64,000 nucleotides of DNA from JACDAN01 sp963842235 (GTDB lineage Bacteria; Actinomycetota; Thermoleophilia; Gaiellales; Gaiellaceae), in the NCBI GenBank assembly GCA_963842235.1, contig CAWJFT010000001.1:1-64000 (forward strand). The letters run 5' to 3'. Of the stretch, positions 27,713-36,322 are shown in pieces. Every line of letters starts with the position of its first letter. The stretch's first letter is position 1. The notes under the pieces are model-generated. The model worked only from the letters and a program-made list of their open reading frames with translations, was not told the DNA's origin and made no database searches. A program made the translations under genes and the position numbers.

Positions 27713-27897
27713 TTAAAGAGCCGTGCCGGCGAGCTCACCTAGGAGACTCGCCGGCACGGGAGTCGGTGCGGACGGCGACCCGCCCGACTCGTCGAGCGTG
27801 AAGGACGGCGCCACTGCGGCCACGATGAGCGCGGCGCCGGCGATAAACGCGGCGCATCCGCACTAGCGTTCCTCCGCGCAAGCAGACGGAGCTTCAT
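27713..27897 (-). pseudogene. Possible small secreted protein gene, frame-broken
   Basis: An ATG overlaps the PAP2 stop (TGATG) and starts MKLRLLARRNAS. In that frame the rest is low-complexity Arg/Ser and ends at 27739; in another frame the same DNA reads AAFIAGAALIVAAVAPSF then a Ser/Pro/Thr tail to a TAA at 27713, like a signal peptide plus short exported tail. Together they suggest a small exported protein whose frame is broken. Very tentative. Confidence 0.2.
27721..27759. terminator. 13-bp hairpin between convergent genes
   Basis: Perfect arms 27721-27733 and 27747-27759 (CCGTGCCGGCGAG and complement) around a 13-nt loop holding CCTAGG. Lies between the rightward DUF6197-like gene and the leftward PAP2 gene and probably ends both transcripts. 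Confidence 0.55.
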
Positions 27898-28625
27898 CAA
27901 GGCTTCGGTCTGCCATCTCCCGCGATCGTCGCCGCGTGGGTGTGCCGTGGAAATCGTCCAGACGGACGAGGCCGGGGTCGGGACGGCCGCACGACTGGAC
28001 GATGCACCTGGCGCAAATCGGGCAAATGCAGGGCAAACGCGAAGGCCGCCGCGGCGACGGCGGCCCCGACCACGGCGTCCAGGATGTAGTGGTTCGCCGT
28101 CACGACGACGGCGAGAGCCATCGCGGTCGGCATGAGGACGGCGAACGAGTAGCCAATCCACCGTCTGCTCGCGCGGGCGACGGCGATGCCGACGAGCAGG
28201 CTCCAGCCGACGTGCAGGCTCGGCATCGCCGCGTACTGGTTCGTGACCTTGAGCGGCGACAGCGTCCGGTACCAGGTCGTGTGCTCGCGGATCGTGTCCA
28301 CGAGCATCGGGTCGACAAGGCGAGGCGGGGCGACCGGTAGCAGGGCGAAGAAGAGGAAGCCGGCGAGGCCCGAGATGAAGACCGCATTCCGGAGCAGGAC
28401 GTACTCGGCCGGATAGCGGGTGTAGAGGAAGAGCGCCGTCCCCGCAAGGACCGGCCAGAAGCCCCAGATGTAGAACCAGTTCGCGAGCGTCGCCAGCCAC
28501 TCGTGCGCGAGGACGGGGGACTGCAGAGCGGTCTCGCGGTTGATGTGCAGCGTCTGCTCGAGCCGCAGGATTCGCCGGCCGTTGGCCTCCGCCTGGGCTC
28601 GGTTTCCCTCCGTGAAGACCCGCAC
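27897..28625 (-). CDS. PAP2-superfamily membrane phosphatase-like protein
   Basis: 242 residues from a GTG. Motifs of the PAP2/inositolphosphotransferase-like group: PVAPPRL, MPSLHVGWSLLVGIA (phosphatase motif 2) and ANHYILDAVVGAAVA (motif 3), on five to six helices. The GTG probably lies inside the real gene: upstream, in frame, codons read EGLLILLAALVYATV, a natural first membrane helix, but no ATG, GTG or TTG occurs before it. See the small frame upstream. Confidence 0.82.
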   Translation of the reverse strand: MRVFTEGNRAQAEANGRRILRLEQTLHINRETALQSPVLAHEWLATLANWFYIWGFWPVLAGTALFLYTRYPAEYVLLRNAVFISGLAGFLFFALLPVAPPRLVDPMLVDTIREHTTWYRTLSPLKVTNQYAAMPSLHVGWSLLVGIAVARASRRWIGYSFAVLMPTAMALAVVVTANHYILDAVVGAAVAAAAFAFALHLPDLRQVHRPVVRPSRPRPRPSGRFPRHTHAATIAGDGRPKP

Positions 28626-28710
28626 GGTCGCGTAGACGAGCGCCGCGAGCAGGATGAGGAGACCCTCGCGCGCGGCACTCGCCCGGGCACTCGCCCGAGG
28701 CCGGTTGCGC

Positions 28711-28797
28711 TCAGTTGCGATCGACGGCCTCCTCGACCGTTGCCACGGCCGGCACTGCCAGCGCGAGGGGCATGAACCAAAGGAGCTTGCGAGACAT
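28711..28797 (-). CDS. 28-codon hydrophobic leader frame before the PAP2 gene
   Basis: ATG followed by a hydrophobic stretch (KLLWFMPLALAVPAVA) and a TGA. GAGAGGTGAGAG precedes it at RBS distance. It is either a genuine tiny membrane peptide or the real N-terminus of the PAP2 protein: one base fewer would join it to the PAP2 frame, the same kind of error as in four other genes here. Confidence 0.35.
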   Translation of the reverse strand: MSRKLLWFMPLALAVPAVATVEEAVDRN

Positions 28798-28908
28798 CGC
28801 TCTCACCTCTCTACTCGACTGGATGCGAGCGTCACTGCCGGGGTCGCGGAGAGGCATCGGACGGTTGGACGATCGGGAGGACCGTCGCGCCGCTGCGATC
28901 GGACGATC

Positions 28909-30474
28909 TCACGAGGCGAGATGGGCCGCGATCGAAGCCGCGGCGAAGACGGTGACCATGATCGGAATCAGGGCCGCGAGCACGACACCGGCCACGACCG
29001 CGGGCGTCGCCGGGCTCTCTCCTTCCTCGACGAGGCGCCTGAGCCGCCTGGCACGCCCCATGCGCGGCTTCCCGACCCTCTCGTGGTCCGCGTGTGAGCG
29101 AATCGTCGTCAGCGCGACCAGGGCTCCGGCTGCTGCGATCGCTGCCGCGACGATGAGTGCGACGGAGAGGCCGTGGACGAACGACTCCGGCGCCCGCGAG
29201 CCTCCGATCTCGTGGGCCATGATCGCGCCCATCAAGGCGATCCCGATCGATCCCCCGACCTGCCGGGAGGTGTTCAGGACCGCCGACCCGACGCCGGCCT
29301 TGTCGACGGGAACGCCGCTAAGAGCGGCGGCGGACGCCGGCGTCATGACGAGGGGCATGCCGATCCCGCCGAGGAGCATTCCTGGCACGAGCGCCCAGAA
29401 GCTCTCGTGCACGCCAAGCCTCGAGAAGTAGAGGAGCTGAACCGTGACCAGCGTCATCCCGATCGTCATGAGCGCGCGCGAGCCGAGCCGGTCGGACAAC
29501 CGACCGGCGATGGGCGCCACGAGCACGACGAGGAGCGTCAGCGGCAGGAACGCGGCGCCGGCCTGCACGGCCGAGTAGCCGAGGATGTTCTGCATGTAGA
29601 GCGAGACGAAGAAGAAGATCCCGAACATCGCCAGCGTCACGAGCAGCAGGACCGTGTTGGCGCCGGCGAAGGTGCCGCTTCTGAAGAGCGACAGGTCGAG
29701 CATCGGCAGCCGCTGTCGCAGCTCGAGCGCGATGAACGCCGCGAGGGAGACCGCGGCGACGGCGAAGGCGCCGACGATTCGGCCCGAGGTCCAGCCGTGG
29801 TCGTTCGCCTCGATCAGCGCGTACGTCAGCGCGAAGAGGCCGAGCCCTGAGCTCACCAGGCCCGGCAGGTCGAGACGCTGCTCGCGGGACGTGTCCCGCG
29901 ACTCGTCGATGAGCAGGAAGCTGGCAGCGATGGCCACCGCCGCGATCGGGACGTTGACGTAGAAGATCGAGCTCCAGCCGGCGTGCTCGGTCAGCAGCCC
30001 GCCGACGAGCGGGCCGATCGCGAGCGCCGTCGCGGAGACGCCGACCCAGATGCCGATCGCCGTTCCTCGCTGCCGCGCGGGGAACGTGGCGGTGATGATC
30101 GACAATGTTGCAGGGTTCATGAGCGCCGCTCCGACGCCCTGGACGACGCGTGCTCCAATCAGGAAGCCGGCGCCGGGGGCGAGTGCACAGGCCAGGGAGG
30201 CGCCGCCGAAGACGGCGAGCCCGATCACGAAGATCCGGCGGCGGCCGAGCAGGTCTGCGAGCTTGCCGCCGGTCAGGAGGAAGGCGGCGAACGTGAGTGC
30301 GTAGCCGGAGACGATCCACTCGAGCTCGGACAGGCGCGCACCGAGATCGCGCTGGATCGAGGGCAGCGCGACGTTCACGACCGTGTTGTCGAGCATGATC
30401 ATGAAGAGGCCGAGGCTGACCGCGGCGAGCGTCCACCACCGGCGGTTGGCGCTTGTCAGAAGTCGTTCTCTCAT
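28909..30474 (-). CDS. MFS drug/H+ antiporter, DHA2 (14-helix, EmrB/QacA) type
   Basis: 521 residues. ATG chosen because GGAGGAATTCG precedes it. Motif A GGKLADLLGRRRIFVIG, motif C-like region GPLVGGLLTEHAGWSSIFYVNVPI and the D1 motif LDNTVVNVALPSIQRDL mark the DHA2 family. Exports toxic compounds with proton uptake. Last gene of a leftward run after the PQQ-propeller protein (58 bp away). Confidence 0.92.
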   Translation of the reverse strand: MRERLLTSANRRWWTLAAVSLGLFMIMLDNTVVNVALPSIQRDLGARLSELEWIVSGYALTFAAFLLTGGKLADLLGRRRIFVIGLAVFGGASLACALAPGAGFLIGARVVQGVGAALMNPATLSIITATFPARQRGTAIGIWVGVSATALAIGPLVGGLLTEHAGWSSIFYVNVPIAAVAIAASFLLIDESRDTSREQRLDLPGLVSSGLGLFALTYALIEANDHGWTSGRIVGAFAVAAVSLAAFIALELRQRLPMLDLSLFRSGTFAGANTVLLLVTLAMFGIFFFVSLYMQNILGYSAVQAGAAFLPLTLLVVLVAPIAGRLSDRLGSRALMTIGMTLVTVQLLYFSRLGVHESFWALVPGMLLGGIGMPLVMTPASAAALSGVPVDKAGVGSAVLNTSRQVGGSIGIALMGAIMAHEIGGSRAPESFVHGLSVALIVAAAIAAAGALVALTTIRSHADHERVGKPRMGRARRLRRLVEEGESPATPAVVAGVVLAALIPIMVTVFAAASIAAHLAS

Positions 30475-30532
30475 CGAATTCCTCCATCCTCCGAGGCCGA
30501 GGCGGCGGCCCGCCCCGGCCTCGGCCTTTCGG

Positions 30533-32077
30533 TCAGTTGATCGAGTACGCGACAAGCTGATCGGACGCGTGCTTTACGTACGGCCCCGGAGCGGCGGCCC
30601 CGACGAGCAGGGTGTCGCCGTCGACTGCCGGGAATCCGTTGACGCCGGCAGGGGCCTGCACCGACCAGAGCCTGGCTCCGGTCTGAGCGTCGAGCCCGAA
30701 GACCCTGCCGTTGAAGGTCGCCGTGAAGACCACGTCGTTGGAGACCGTTGCCGCCCCATAATCGGCCGTCGCGAAGCGCTGGCGCCAGCGCACAGACGCG
30801 TTGACGGGGTTCAGCGCCACGAGCTCGCCCGTGCCGCCGAAGAGGCCGGCGCGGCTTGCGGGCTTGACGCTGCTCGACGTGTAGCGGAACGGAAGGTTGA
30901 CGACCGGGACGTAGAGGGAGCTCCCGTCGTAGGCCATCGGCGTCTCGACGCCGCCGAGCTCACCCGGCAGCACGACCTGGGGCCTACGAGTCAGGCGCCC
31001 GAGGTCGTTCCGGTGCTCGCCGACCGCGCGCTGCCAGATCGGCTGCCCGTTGGCCGCGTCGAAGGCGTAGACGCGCCCCATCTTCCCGGCTGCGAAGACG
31101 ACCTCCGTCGGCACGCCGCCGACGGGAATCGTTCCGAGCACGGGCGAGTCCTGGAGGTCGTAGTCGCGAATGTCGTGTCGCACGACCTGTCGGAACCAGA
31201 GGAGCTTGCCGGTCGACCCGTCGAGAGCGACGAGCGTGTCCGTGTAGAGATCCGGGCCGGGCCGGCTCGACCCGTCCGGATAGCGCTTCGTTCCGGGGAA
31301 CGGCGCGGGGTTCGCGACGGCGAGGAACACCCGGCCAGCGGAGTCGACCGCCGGTGGATACCACAGGCCGCCTCCGGAGTTGACCCTGGCGTTGCCCCAG
31401 AGCTTCGCGCCGTCGGAGATCGTGTTGAAGCGCCACTTCGTCGCTCCGGTCTGGGCATCGAGGGCATAGACGATCCCGTCGCCGTTGCCCGCGTAGAACG
31501 CCTTCGCGTTCCCAGGGATCGTGCTGACGAGGACCGTGCCGTCATAGACCGTCGGGGTCATGTCGATCCCTTCGTGCCCGTTCCGGACGAGCGTCCGGCT
31601 CCAGAGCACGTGCCCGTTGGCCGGATCGAGCGCGAAGGCCGCACGGTCGGTTGCTCCGTAGAGCTTCCCGTAGCCGTAGGCGACCCCGTTCGGGCCGACG
31701 CTCGAGCGGCCGAACGTGTGCTTCCACTCGAGGACGCCCGTGGCGCGGTTGAGCGCATAGACGTTGCTGCTCAGGTCCTGGAGGTAGACAGTGTTCCCGA
31801 GCACGATCGGATTGCTCGAGAACTTTCCGAACGCGCCCGCGCCTCTGAGCCGGAACCTCCACTTGGGCTTGAGACGGGTGACGTTGGTCGAGTTGATCGA
31901 GCTCGCGGTGGTTGCGCGGGTGTTCGAGAGATTGAGGTTGTGCGCCGGCCACTCGTTGGCGAACTGCGTGAGCTCCGGGGGTGGAGCTCCGCTGCTCGTG
32001 GACGGTGACGCGCTTCCCAGCGCAAGCGCGCCTGAAGCGACGGCCGCCAGCGAGGCGGCGATGATGAGACGAGTCAT
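30533..32077 (-). CDS. Exported PQQ-binding-like beta-propeller protein
   Basis: 514 residues. N-terminal signal peptide (LIIAASLAAVASGALALGSA), then repeated propeller blades with W-motifs such as TGVLEWKHTF, NGHVLWSRTL, TGATKWRFNTI, TGKLLWFRQV and TGARLWSVQAP. Resembles quinoprotein alcohol dehydrogenases, but it is shorter and I did not find their vicinal Cys-Cys. May pass electrons to the cupredoxin encoded just upstream, or be a structural propeller. Confidence 0.85.
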   Translation of the reverse strand: MTRLIIAASLAAVASGALALGSASPSTSSGAPPPELTQFANEWPAHNLNLSNTRATTASSINSTNVTRLKPKWRFRLRGAGAFGKFSSNPIVLGNTVYLQDLSSNVYALNRATGVLEWKHTFGRSSVGPNGVAYGYGKLYGATDRAAFALDPANGHVLWSRTLVRNGHEGIDMTPTVYDGTVLVSTIPGNAKAFYAGNGDGIVYALDAQTGATKWRFNTISDGAKLWGNARVNSGGGLWYPPAVDSAGRVFLAVANPAPFPGTKRYPDGSSRPGPDLYTDTLVALDGSTGKLLWFRQVVRHDIRDYDLQDSPVLGTIPVGGVPTEVVFAAGKMGRVYAFDAANGQPIWQRAVGEHRNDLGRLTRRPQVVLPGELGGVETPMAYDGSSLYVPVVNLPFRYTSSSVKPASRAGLFGGTGELVALNPVNASVRWRQRFATADYGAATVSNDVVFTATFNGRVFGLDAQTGARLWSVQAPAGVNGFPAVDGDTLLVGAAAPGPYVKHASDQLVAYSIN

Positions 32078-32104
32078 AACGGCTCCTTGGTTGAGAGTGG
32101 AGAG

Positions 32105-32458
32105 CTACGTGACCCGGAGGACGCCCTTCATGCCGAGCTCGGCATGGGAGTCGACAGTGCACCTGTAGGGCCAGCGACCCCGCTTGAGCGTGACCGTCAG
32201 TCGCGTGGTCTTGCCGGGGCCGATCGACTTCGACCTGTGCCCGGCGATCGCGAAGTCGTGTACGGCCGAGCCGGCGTTCTTGATCACGAACGTCACTCGT
32301 CCGTGGCGGACCTGCTTCGTATTGAGCCGGAAGAAGAAGTCCTTCGCCGTGACGCGCACGCTGGTCGAGCTGACGGCGGCGGGTCGAGCGGCTGCGCCGC
32401 CCGCGGCGATCAGTGCGGTCGTCAGCGCGGCAAGGACGGCGATCGAATACAGCTTCAT
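32105..32458 (-). CDS. Exported cupredoxin (plastocyanin-like)
   Basis: 117 residues; ATG chosen for the RBS AGGAGGCTTGAC. Signal peptide (KLYSIAVLAALTTALIAAGG), then a single cupredoxin domain with copper ligands His (AVHDFAIAG) and Cys-His-Met (YRCTVDSHAELGMKG). No lipobox, so probably soluble outside the membrane. Starts the run cupredoxin, PQQ propeller, MFS, 27 bp before the propeller gene. Confidence 0.88.
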   Translation of the reverse strand: MKLYSIAVLAALTTALIAAGGAAARPAAVSSTSVRVTAKDFFFRLNTKQVRHGRVTFVIKNAGSAVHDFAIAGHRSKSIGPGKTTRLTVTLKRGRWPYRCTVDSHAELGMKGVLRVT

Positions 32459-32653
32459 GTCAAGCCTCCTTTGGGGACTGCTCACACCAGCCTCGATGCG
32501 CCACGCAGCCGGCGGCATCGGCCGCTCGAACGATCACGCGGACCCTCGCCGCTCTCCCGTCGGAGGACGTGGTCGTAGGAGGCCTGATCGGCGTGGAGAT
32601 CGTTCAGCCGTCCGATAGCCGCGCGCGCGGGATCCCTTCAAGCTGATTCAGGA

Positions 32654-32914
32654 ATGACGTCGAAGAACGGCCACGCGCCGGCGGAGCTTGCTGCAGCGAC
32701 CGCGAAGGCGGCTGCGGCTGAACGCTTTGCCGGGGCGATCGTCAGTGCCTTCGACGTCTGTGATCAGGTCGGCGTGCCGCTCACGCAGGCTCAGAAGGTG
32801 GCGCTGATCGAGGCAACGCTCCTCGAGTTCGACGGCCTCGAAGCCCAGCTCAACTCGCTCGTTGCGATCGGGGAGCTGCTTCGAGGCTCGAACGGCACGG
32901 CGGACCTGCAATGA
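32654..32914 (+). CDS. Small helical protein, unknown
   Basis: 86 residues, ATG with CAGGA ahead. Ala-rich helices with PLTQAQKVALIEATLLEFDGLEAQLNSL; no membrane segment, no metal motif. No family recognised. Shares a direction with the membrane protein 21 bp on, so probably co-transcribed with it. Amino-acid usage is that of a real folded helical protein rather than a shadow frame. Confidence 0.55.
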   Translation: MTSKNGHAPAELAAATAKAAAAERFAGAIVSAFDVCDQVGVPLTQAQKVALIEATLLEFDGLEAQLNSLVAIGELLRGSNGTADLQ

Positions 32915-32935
32915 CGCGACAAAAGGAGGCGAGCG

Positions 32936-33550
32936 TTGGAAACGCACGCTGAAATCGCCGAACACCGACACTGGCCCTTCGTTCGCAGTGCAGGCAGTCC
33001 GAGGCCGGGTGCACTCACCGTTTCCGAGTGGATCCGAACCGGAATCGGCGCCGGTCTTCTCGGAGGCGTCCTGATGGCCGTCCCGTTGATCCTCTGGGAC
33101 TGGGTCAAGTCGGCTCATCTCGCGCTCGAGCTGCCCATGGCCGCGACGGCGTGGATCCTCGGTCTGAACCACTTCTCACACGTCACGAACCGCCCCGGGC
33201 CGATCGTGCTCGGAATCGTGTTCTTCTGTCTCTACTGGATCGTCAGCGGCCTGGCCTTCACCGGGCTCGCCGACCGGCTCTACGGCATCGCCACCCTGGG
33301 ACGGAGCCTCGTCGCCGGCGCGGCTTGGGGCTTCGTCAACTTCATGTTCTTCTGGTACATGCTGCTGCCGATCGCGCGCGACGGGGCGCCGTTTCGCGCG
33401 ACGACGGCCGCGCCGGAGCAGTTCGTCGCCCCCAACTGGGTGTGGATCCTCTCCTTCGTCGTCCTCGGCTTCGCGACTGCGTTCTTCTACGCGGTCTTGA
33501 GGCCGCAGCCTCGCCCAGCCGCGGACGAGGGTGGCAACGGGCGCGGATAA
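32936..33550 (+). CDS. Predicted membrane protein, unknown
   Basis: 204 residues, TTG start behind the strong RBS AGGAGG. Four hydrophobic helices (GIGAGLLGGVLMAVPLILW; PIVLGIVFFCLYWIVSGLAF; SLVAGAAWGFVNFMFFWYML; WVWILSFVVLGFATAFFYAVL) with the loop NHFSHVTNRPGPI. The His-rich N-terminus is polar. I recognise no family. Precedes a DedA gene. Confidence 0.7.
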   Translation: METHAEIAEHRHWPFVRSAGSPRPGALTVSEWIRTGIGAGLLGGVLMAVPLILWDWVKSAHLALELPMAATAWILGLNHFSHVTNRPGPIVLGIVFFCLYWIVSGLAFTGLADRLYGIATLGRSLVAGAAWGFVNFMFFWYMLLPIARDGAPFRATTAAPEQFVAPNWVWILSFVVLGFATAFFYAVLRPQPRPAADEGGNGRG

Positions 33551-33566
33551 CTCCGAAGGGACTCGC

Positions 33567-33592
33567 GGGGGCGTGACCAGGGGCACGCCCCT
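33567..33592 (+). terminator. Weak GC hairpin between membrane-protein and DedA genes
   Basis: GGGGGCGTG and CACGCCCCT form a 9-bp stem around an 8-nt loop just after the membrane-protein stop. No T tract. May only reduce read-through into the DedA gene. Confidence 0.35.
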
Positions 33593-33607
33593 CGCGGGTG
33601 CTCGGCC

Positions 33608-34201
33608 ATGATCCCCCTGCTCGACGGCTCCTGGCGCGCCGGCTACGTCGGCGTGGCGCTGCTTGTCGGGAGCGAATCGGCCGGGCTTCCGGTTCCGGGT
33701 GAGACGGGGTTGATCGCGGCGTCCGTGCTCGCTTCGCAAGGGCACCTGTCGCTTCCGCTCGTGATCGTCGTCGGCGCTCTCGCGGCGATCGTCGGCGACA
33801 ACCTCGGCTACATCCTCGGTCGCAACGGAGGGCGCCGGCTGCTCCAGCGTTCAGCGCGGAGACGTCGGCTGCTGGCTCAGGGAGAGGCGTTCTTCAAGCG
33901 CCACGGCCCGAAGGCGGTCTTCCTCGGCCGCTGGGTTCCGTGGCTCCGAATCACCGCCGCCTGGCTGGCCGGCGCGAGCCGCATGCGCTGGTCGCGCTTC
34001 CTGCTCTGGAATGCACTCGGCGGAGCGGCGTGGGCGACCTCGGTCGGCGTCGCCGCATACCTCCTCGGCAAGGCGGCCTCGGCGGTGATCGGCGGAGTGG
34101 GTCTCGCGCTCCTCGCCCTGGTCGTCGTCGGAGCGATCGCGTTCTTCTTCGCGCGCCGGCGCCGGTCGACGGCGTCTACTGCGGCGCGTTCCCGAGCGTG
34201 A
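33608..34201 (+). CDS. DedA-family membrane protein
   Basis: 197 residues. DedA (SNARE-associated/VTT) features: ESAGLPVPGETGLIAASVLASQG, the loop GDNLGYILGRNGGRRLL, then FFKRHGPKAVFLGRWVPWLRITAAWLAGASRM with the conserved Arg, and a membrane C-terminus. Family members are putative flippases for undecaprenyl-phosphate or other lipids. Overlaps the end of the convergent protease by 26 bp. Confidence 0.92.
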   Translation: MIPLLDGSWRAGYVGVALLVGSESAGLPVPGETGLIAASVLASQGHLSLPLVIVVGALAAIVGDNLGYILGRNGGRRLLQRSARRRRLLAQGEAFFKRHGPKAVFLGRWVPWLRITAAWLAGASRMRWSRFLLWNALGGAAWATSVGVAAYLLGKAASAVIGGVGLALLALVVVGAIAFFFARRRRSTASTAARSRA

Positions 34202-35330
34202 CCTCGACCGTCCGCTTCGCTCCGCCTCGGACGACCTCGAGCTTCAACTTGTCGCCCGGCTTGTGCTGCGCGACGGCGTCGGCGAGCTGCGTGGAGGACG
34301 TCAGGCTCTTGCCGTCGAGCGAGACGATCGTGTCTCCGCCGAGCGGCATGGTGACGCCGTTGACCGTCACCTGGCGCGTCGCGCCGGCAAGGCCGGCCTT
34401 CGCCGCCGGGCTGCCCTTGACGACGCGCGCGACGACGACTCCCTTCGACGGCAGGCCTCGCACCACGCCGGCCAGGCTCGGGTCGATCGAGACGACCTCG
34501 ACACCAAGCCACGCGTGCTCGACCTTCCCGCCCTGGACCAGCTGCTCCGCGGCGGACTTGGCGGTCGCGGCGGAGATCGCGAAGCCGACGCCGACATTCG
34601 CGTTCACCGTGCCGCCCTGGATCTGAGCGTTGACGCCCACGACGCGGCCATAACGGTCGAGGAGCGGCCCGCCGGAGTTTCCGTGGTTGATCGGCGCATC
34701 CGTCTGGATCGCGTCCGGAATCGTCAGTCCGTTCGGGGACTCGATGTCGCGACCCGTCGCGCTGACGATCCCCGCGGTCATCGTCCGGTCGAGCCCGAAG
34801 GGATTGCCGATCGCGTAGACCGGATCGCCCACCTGCAGCGTCGCGACGTCGGCGAAGCTGAGCGGATGAAGCGCCGACGACGGGGCCTTCACCCGGATGA
34901 CGGCCAGGTCGCTCGAGGGGTCGGTCCCGACGATCGTGGCCTTCGACGAAGCGTTGCCGCTGAAGCCGACGCGGATGTTCGTCGCTCCCTGGACGACGTG
35001 GTCGTTCGTGAGGATGTCGCCCTGCTTGTCGATGACGAACCCCGAGCCCAGGGCCCCGACCTGCTGCTTCCCGCCTGGCGCAAAGAACGTCGGCGGGATC
35101 GACTGGGTCTGCGTGTCGGTGATGACGACGACGCCCGGCGCATCGTTGCGATAGATCTGCTCCGCGCTCAGCCCTCTCCTCGGCTGGCTCGGCACGCTGA
35201 CGATTGGCGTCGGCGCGGCGGCCGTGGTGGTCGTGGCTGCATCTCCGTTGTCGAGGGTCGCGCCGACGATGCCGCCTGCGATCGCGCCTGCGGCGGTCGC
35301 GGCGAGGACGATGACGATGATGCGGCCCAT
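34176..35330 (-). CDS. HtrA-like membrane-anchored serine protease with PDZ domain
   Basis: 384 residues; ATG (MGRIIVIVLAATAAGAIAGG, an N-terminal anchor) chosen over a longer frame. Thr/Ala linker, trypsin-like domain with His (TNDHVVQG), Asp (SSDLAVIRV) and Ser (HGNSGGPLLD), then a PDZ domain from about residue 290 (LGVEVVSIDPS..GVVVARVVKGSPAAKAGL). Handles misfolded envelope proteins. Divergent from the methyltransferase across about 165 bp. Confidence 0.92.
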   Translation of the reverse strand: MGRIIVIVLAATAAGAIAGGIVGATLDNGDAATTTTAAAPTPIVSVPSQPRRGLSAEQIYRNDAPGVVVITDTQTQSIPPTFFAPGGKQQVGALGSGFVIDKQGDILTNDHVVQGATNIRVGFSGNASSKATIVGTDPSSDLAVIRVKAPSSALHPLSFADVATLQVGDPVYAIGNPFGLDRTMTAGIVSATGRDIESPNGLTIPDAIQTDAPINHGNSGGPLLDRYGRVVGVNAQIQGGTVNANVGVGFAISAATAKSAAEQLVQGGKVEHAWLGVEVVSIDPSLAGVVRGLPSKGVVVARVVKGSPAAKAGLAGATRQVTVNGVTMPLGGDTIVSLDGKSLTSSTQLADAVAQHKPGDKLKLEVVRGGAKRTVEVTLGNAPQ

Positions 35331-35496
35331 CTGAGCTCCTTCCAAGGGTTCCGATTGCCCCTCGAAGCCTCGTCTCAATGGGCGAGCGGGGAAATCGCCG
35401 GGCCGGACGATTGCGCCGCCGGGCGCGGCATCGTCTTGGGAGGAGACCGTGCTCCTCCGGCGCATCGTCCGATCAGTGCGCGGCTACGCTCGGACG

Positions 35497-36300
35497 GTGG
35501 AGCTCTCGCACCGCCTGATCGAGACATCTGGTTACGACCGGCCGGGATTCGCAGAGACCTACGAACACTTTCGCCCGCGTACGGCGAGGGCGCTAGTCGA
35601 CGTGCTGTGCCGGTACGCACGCACTGCACGGCCGTCGCTCGTAGTCGACCTGGGTTGCGGCACCGGGCTCTCGACGCGGGCGTGGTCGAGCGTCGCGCGC
35701 CGTGTGATCGGGATCGAGCCGAATGCGGCGATGCTCGCGGCGGCGGCGCCGGTCTCCGGCATCGAATACCGGCAGGCGTACGCGCAGGAGACGGGCCTGG
35801 ACGACGACGTCGCCGACATCGTCACTTGCTCGCAGTCGCTCCACTGGATGGAGCCCGAGCCGACCTTCGCGGAGGCCGCGAGGATCCTGCGTTGGGGAGG
35901 CGTCTTCGCCGCGTACGACTACGACTGGCCGCCCGTCGTCGACCCGGAGGTCGATGATGCGTTCTCGACGTACCAGAAGCGGTGGGGCGAAGTGCGAAGA
36001 CGGCGCGGGATCGAGCGCGGCGCCGACGTGTGGTCGAAGGAAGGGCATCTCGAACGAATGCGTGCCAGTGGCCGCTTTCGGTACTGCCGCGAGGTCGTGC
36101 TGCACTCGCTCGAAGACGGCGACGCCGATCGGATTGTCGGCTTCGTGCGCAGTCTCGGCGTTGCCGTCGCCGACCTGCGCGACGAGGAGCACGAACGCGA
36201 GCTGCTGATCGACGAGCTCGAGGCCGTCGCGCGTCGCGTGCTCGGCGATCGCACCGTGCCCTTCTTGTTCGGCTACCGCGTGCGAGTTGGAATCGTCTGA
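35497..36300 (+). CDS. Class I SAM-dependent methyltransferase
   Basis: 267 residues from the GTG giving MELSHRLIETSGYDRPGF; a start 48 bp upstream is possible. Motif I VVDLGCGTGLSTRAW, acidic motif II VIGIEPNAAMLAAA, motif III in DIVTCSQSLHWMEPE, typical Methyltransf_11. Substrate unknown. Confidence 0.85.
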   Translation: MELSHRLIETSGYDRPGFAETYEHFRPRTARALVDVLCRYARTARPSLVVDLGCGTGLSTRAWSSVARRVIGIEPNAAMLAAAAPVSGIEYRQAYAQETGLDDDVADIVTCSQSLHWMEPEPTFAEAARILRWGGVFAAYDYDWPPVVDPEVDDAFSTYQKRWGEVRRRRGIERGADVWSKEGHLERMRASGRFRYCREVVLHSLEDGDADRIVGFVRSLGVAVADLRDEEHERELLIDELEAVARRVLGDRTVPFLFGYRVRVGIV

Positions 36301-36322
36301 AACTGCGTCATCGGCTGCGATC

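Noticed and set aside
30383..32008. 541-codon rightward frame
   Set aside because: Antisense of the PQQ-propeller gene, which has a signal peptide and blade motifs.
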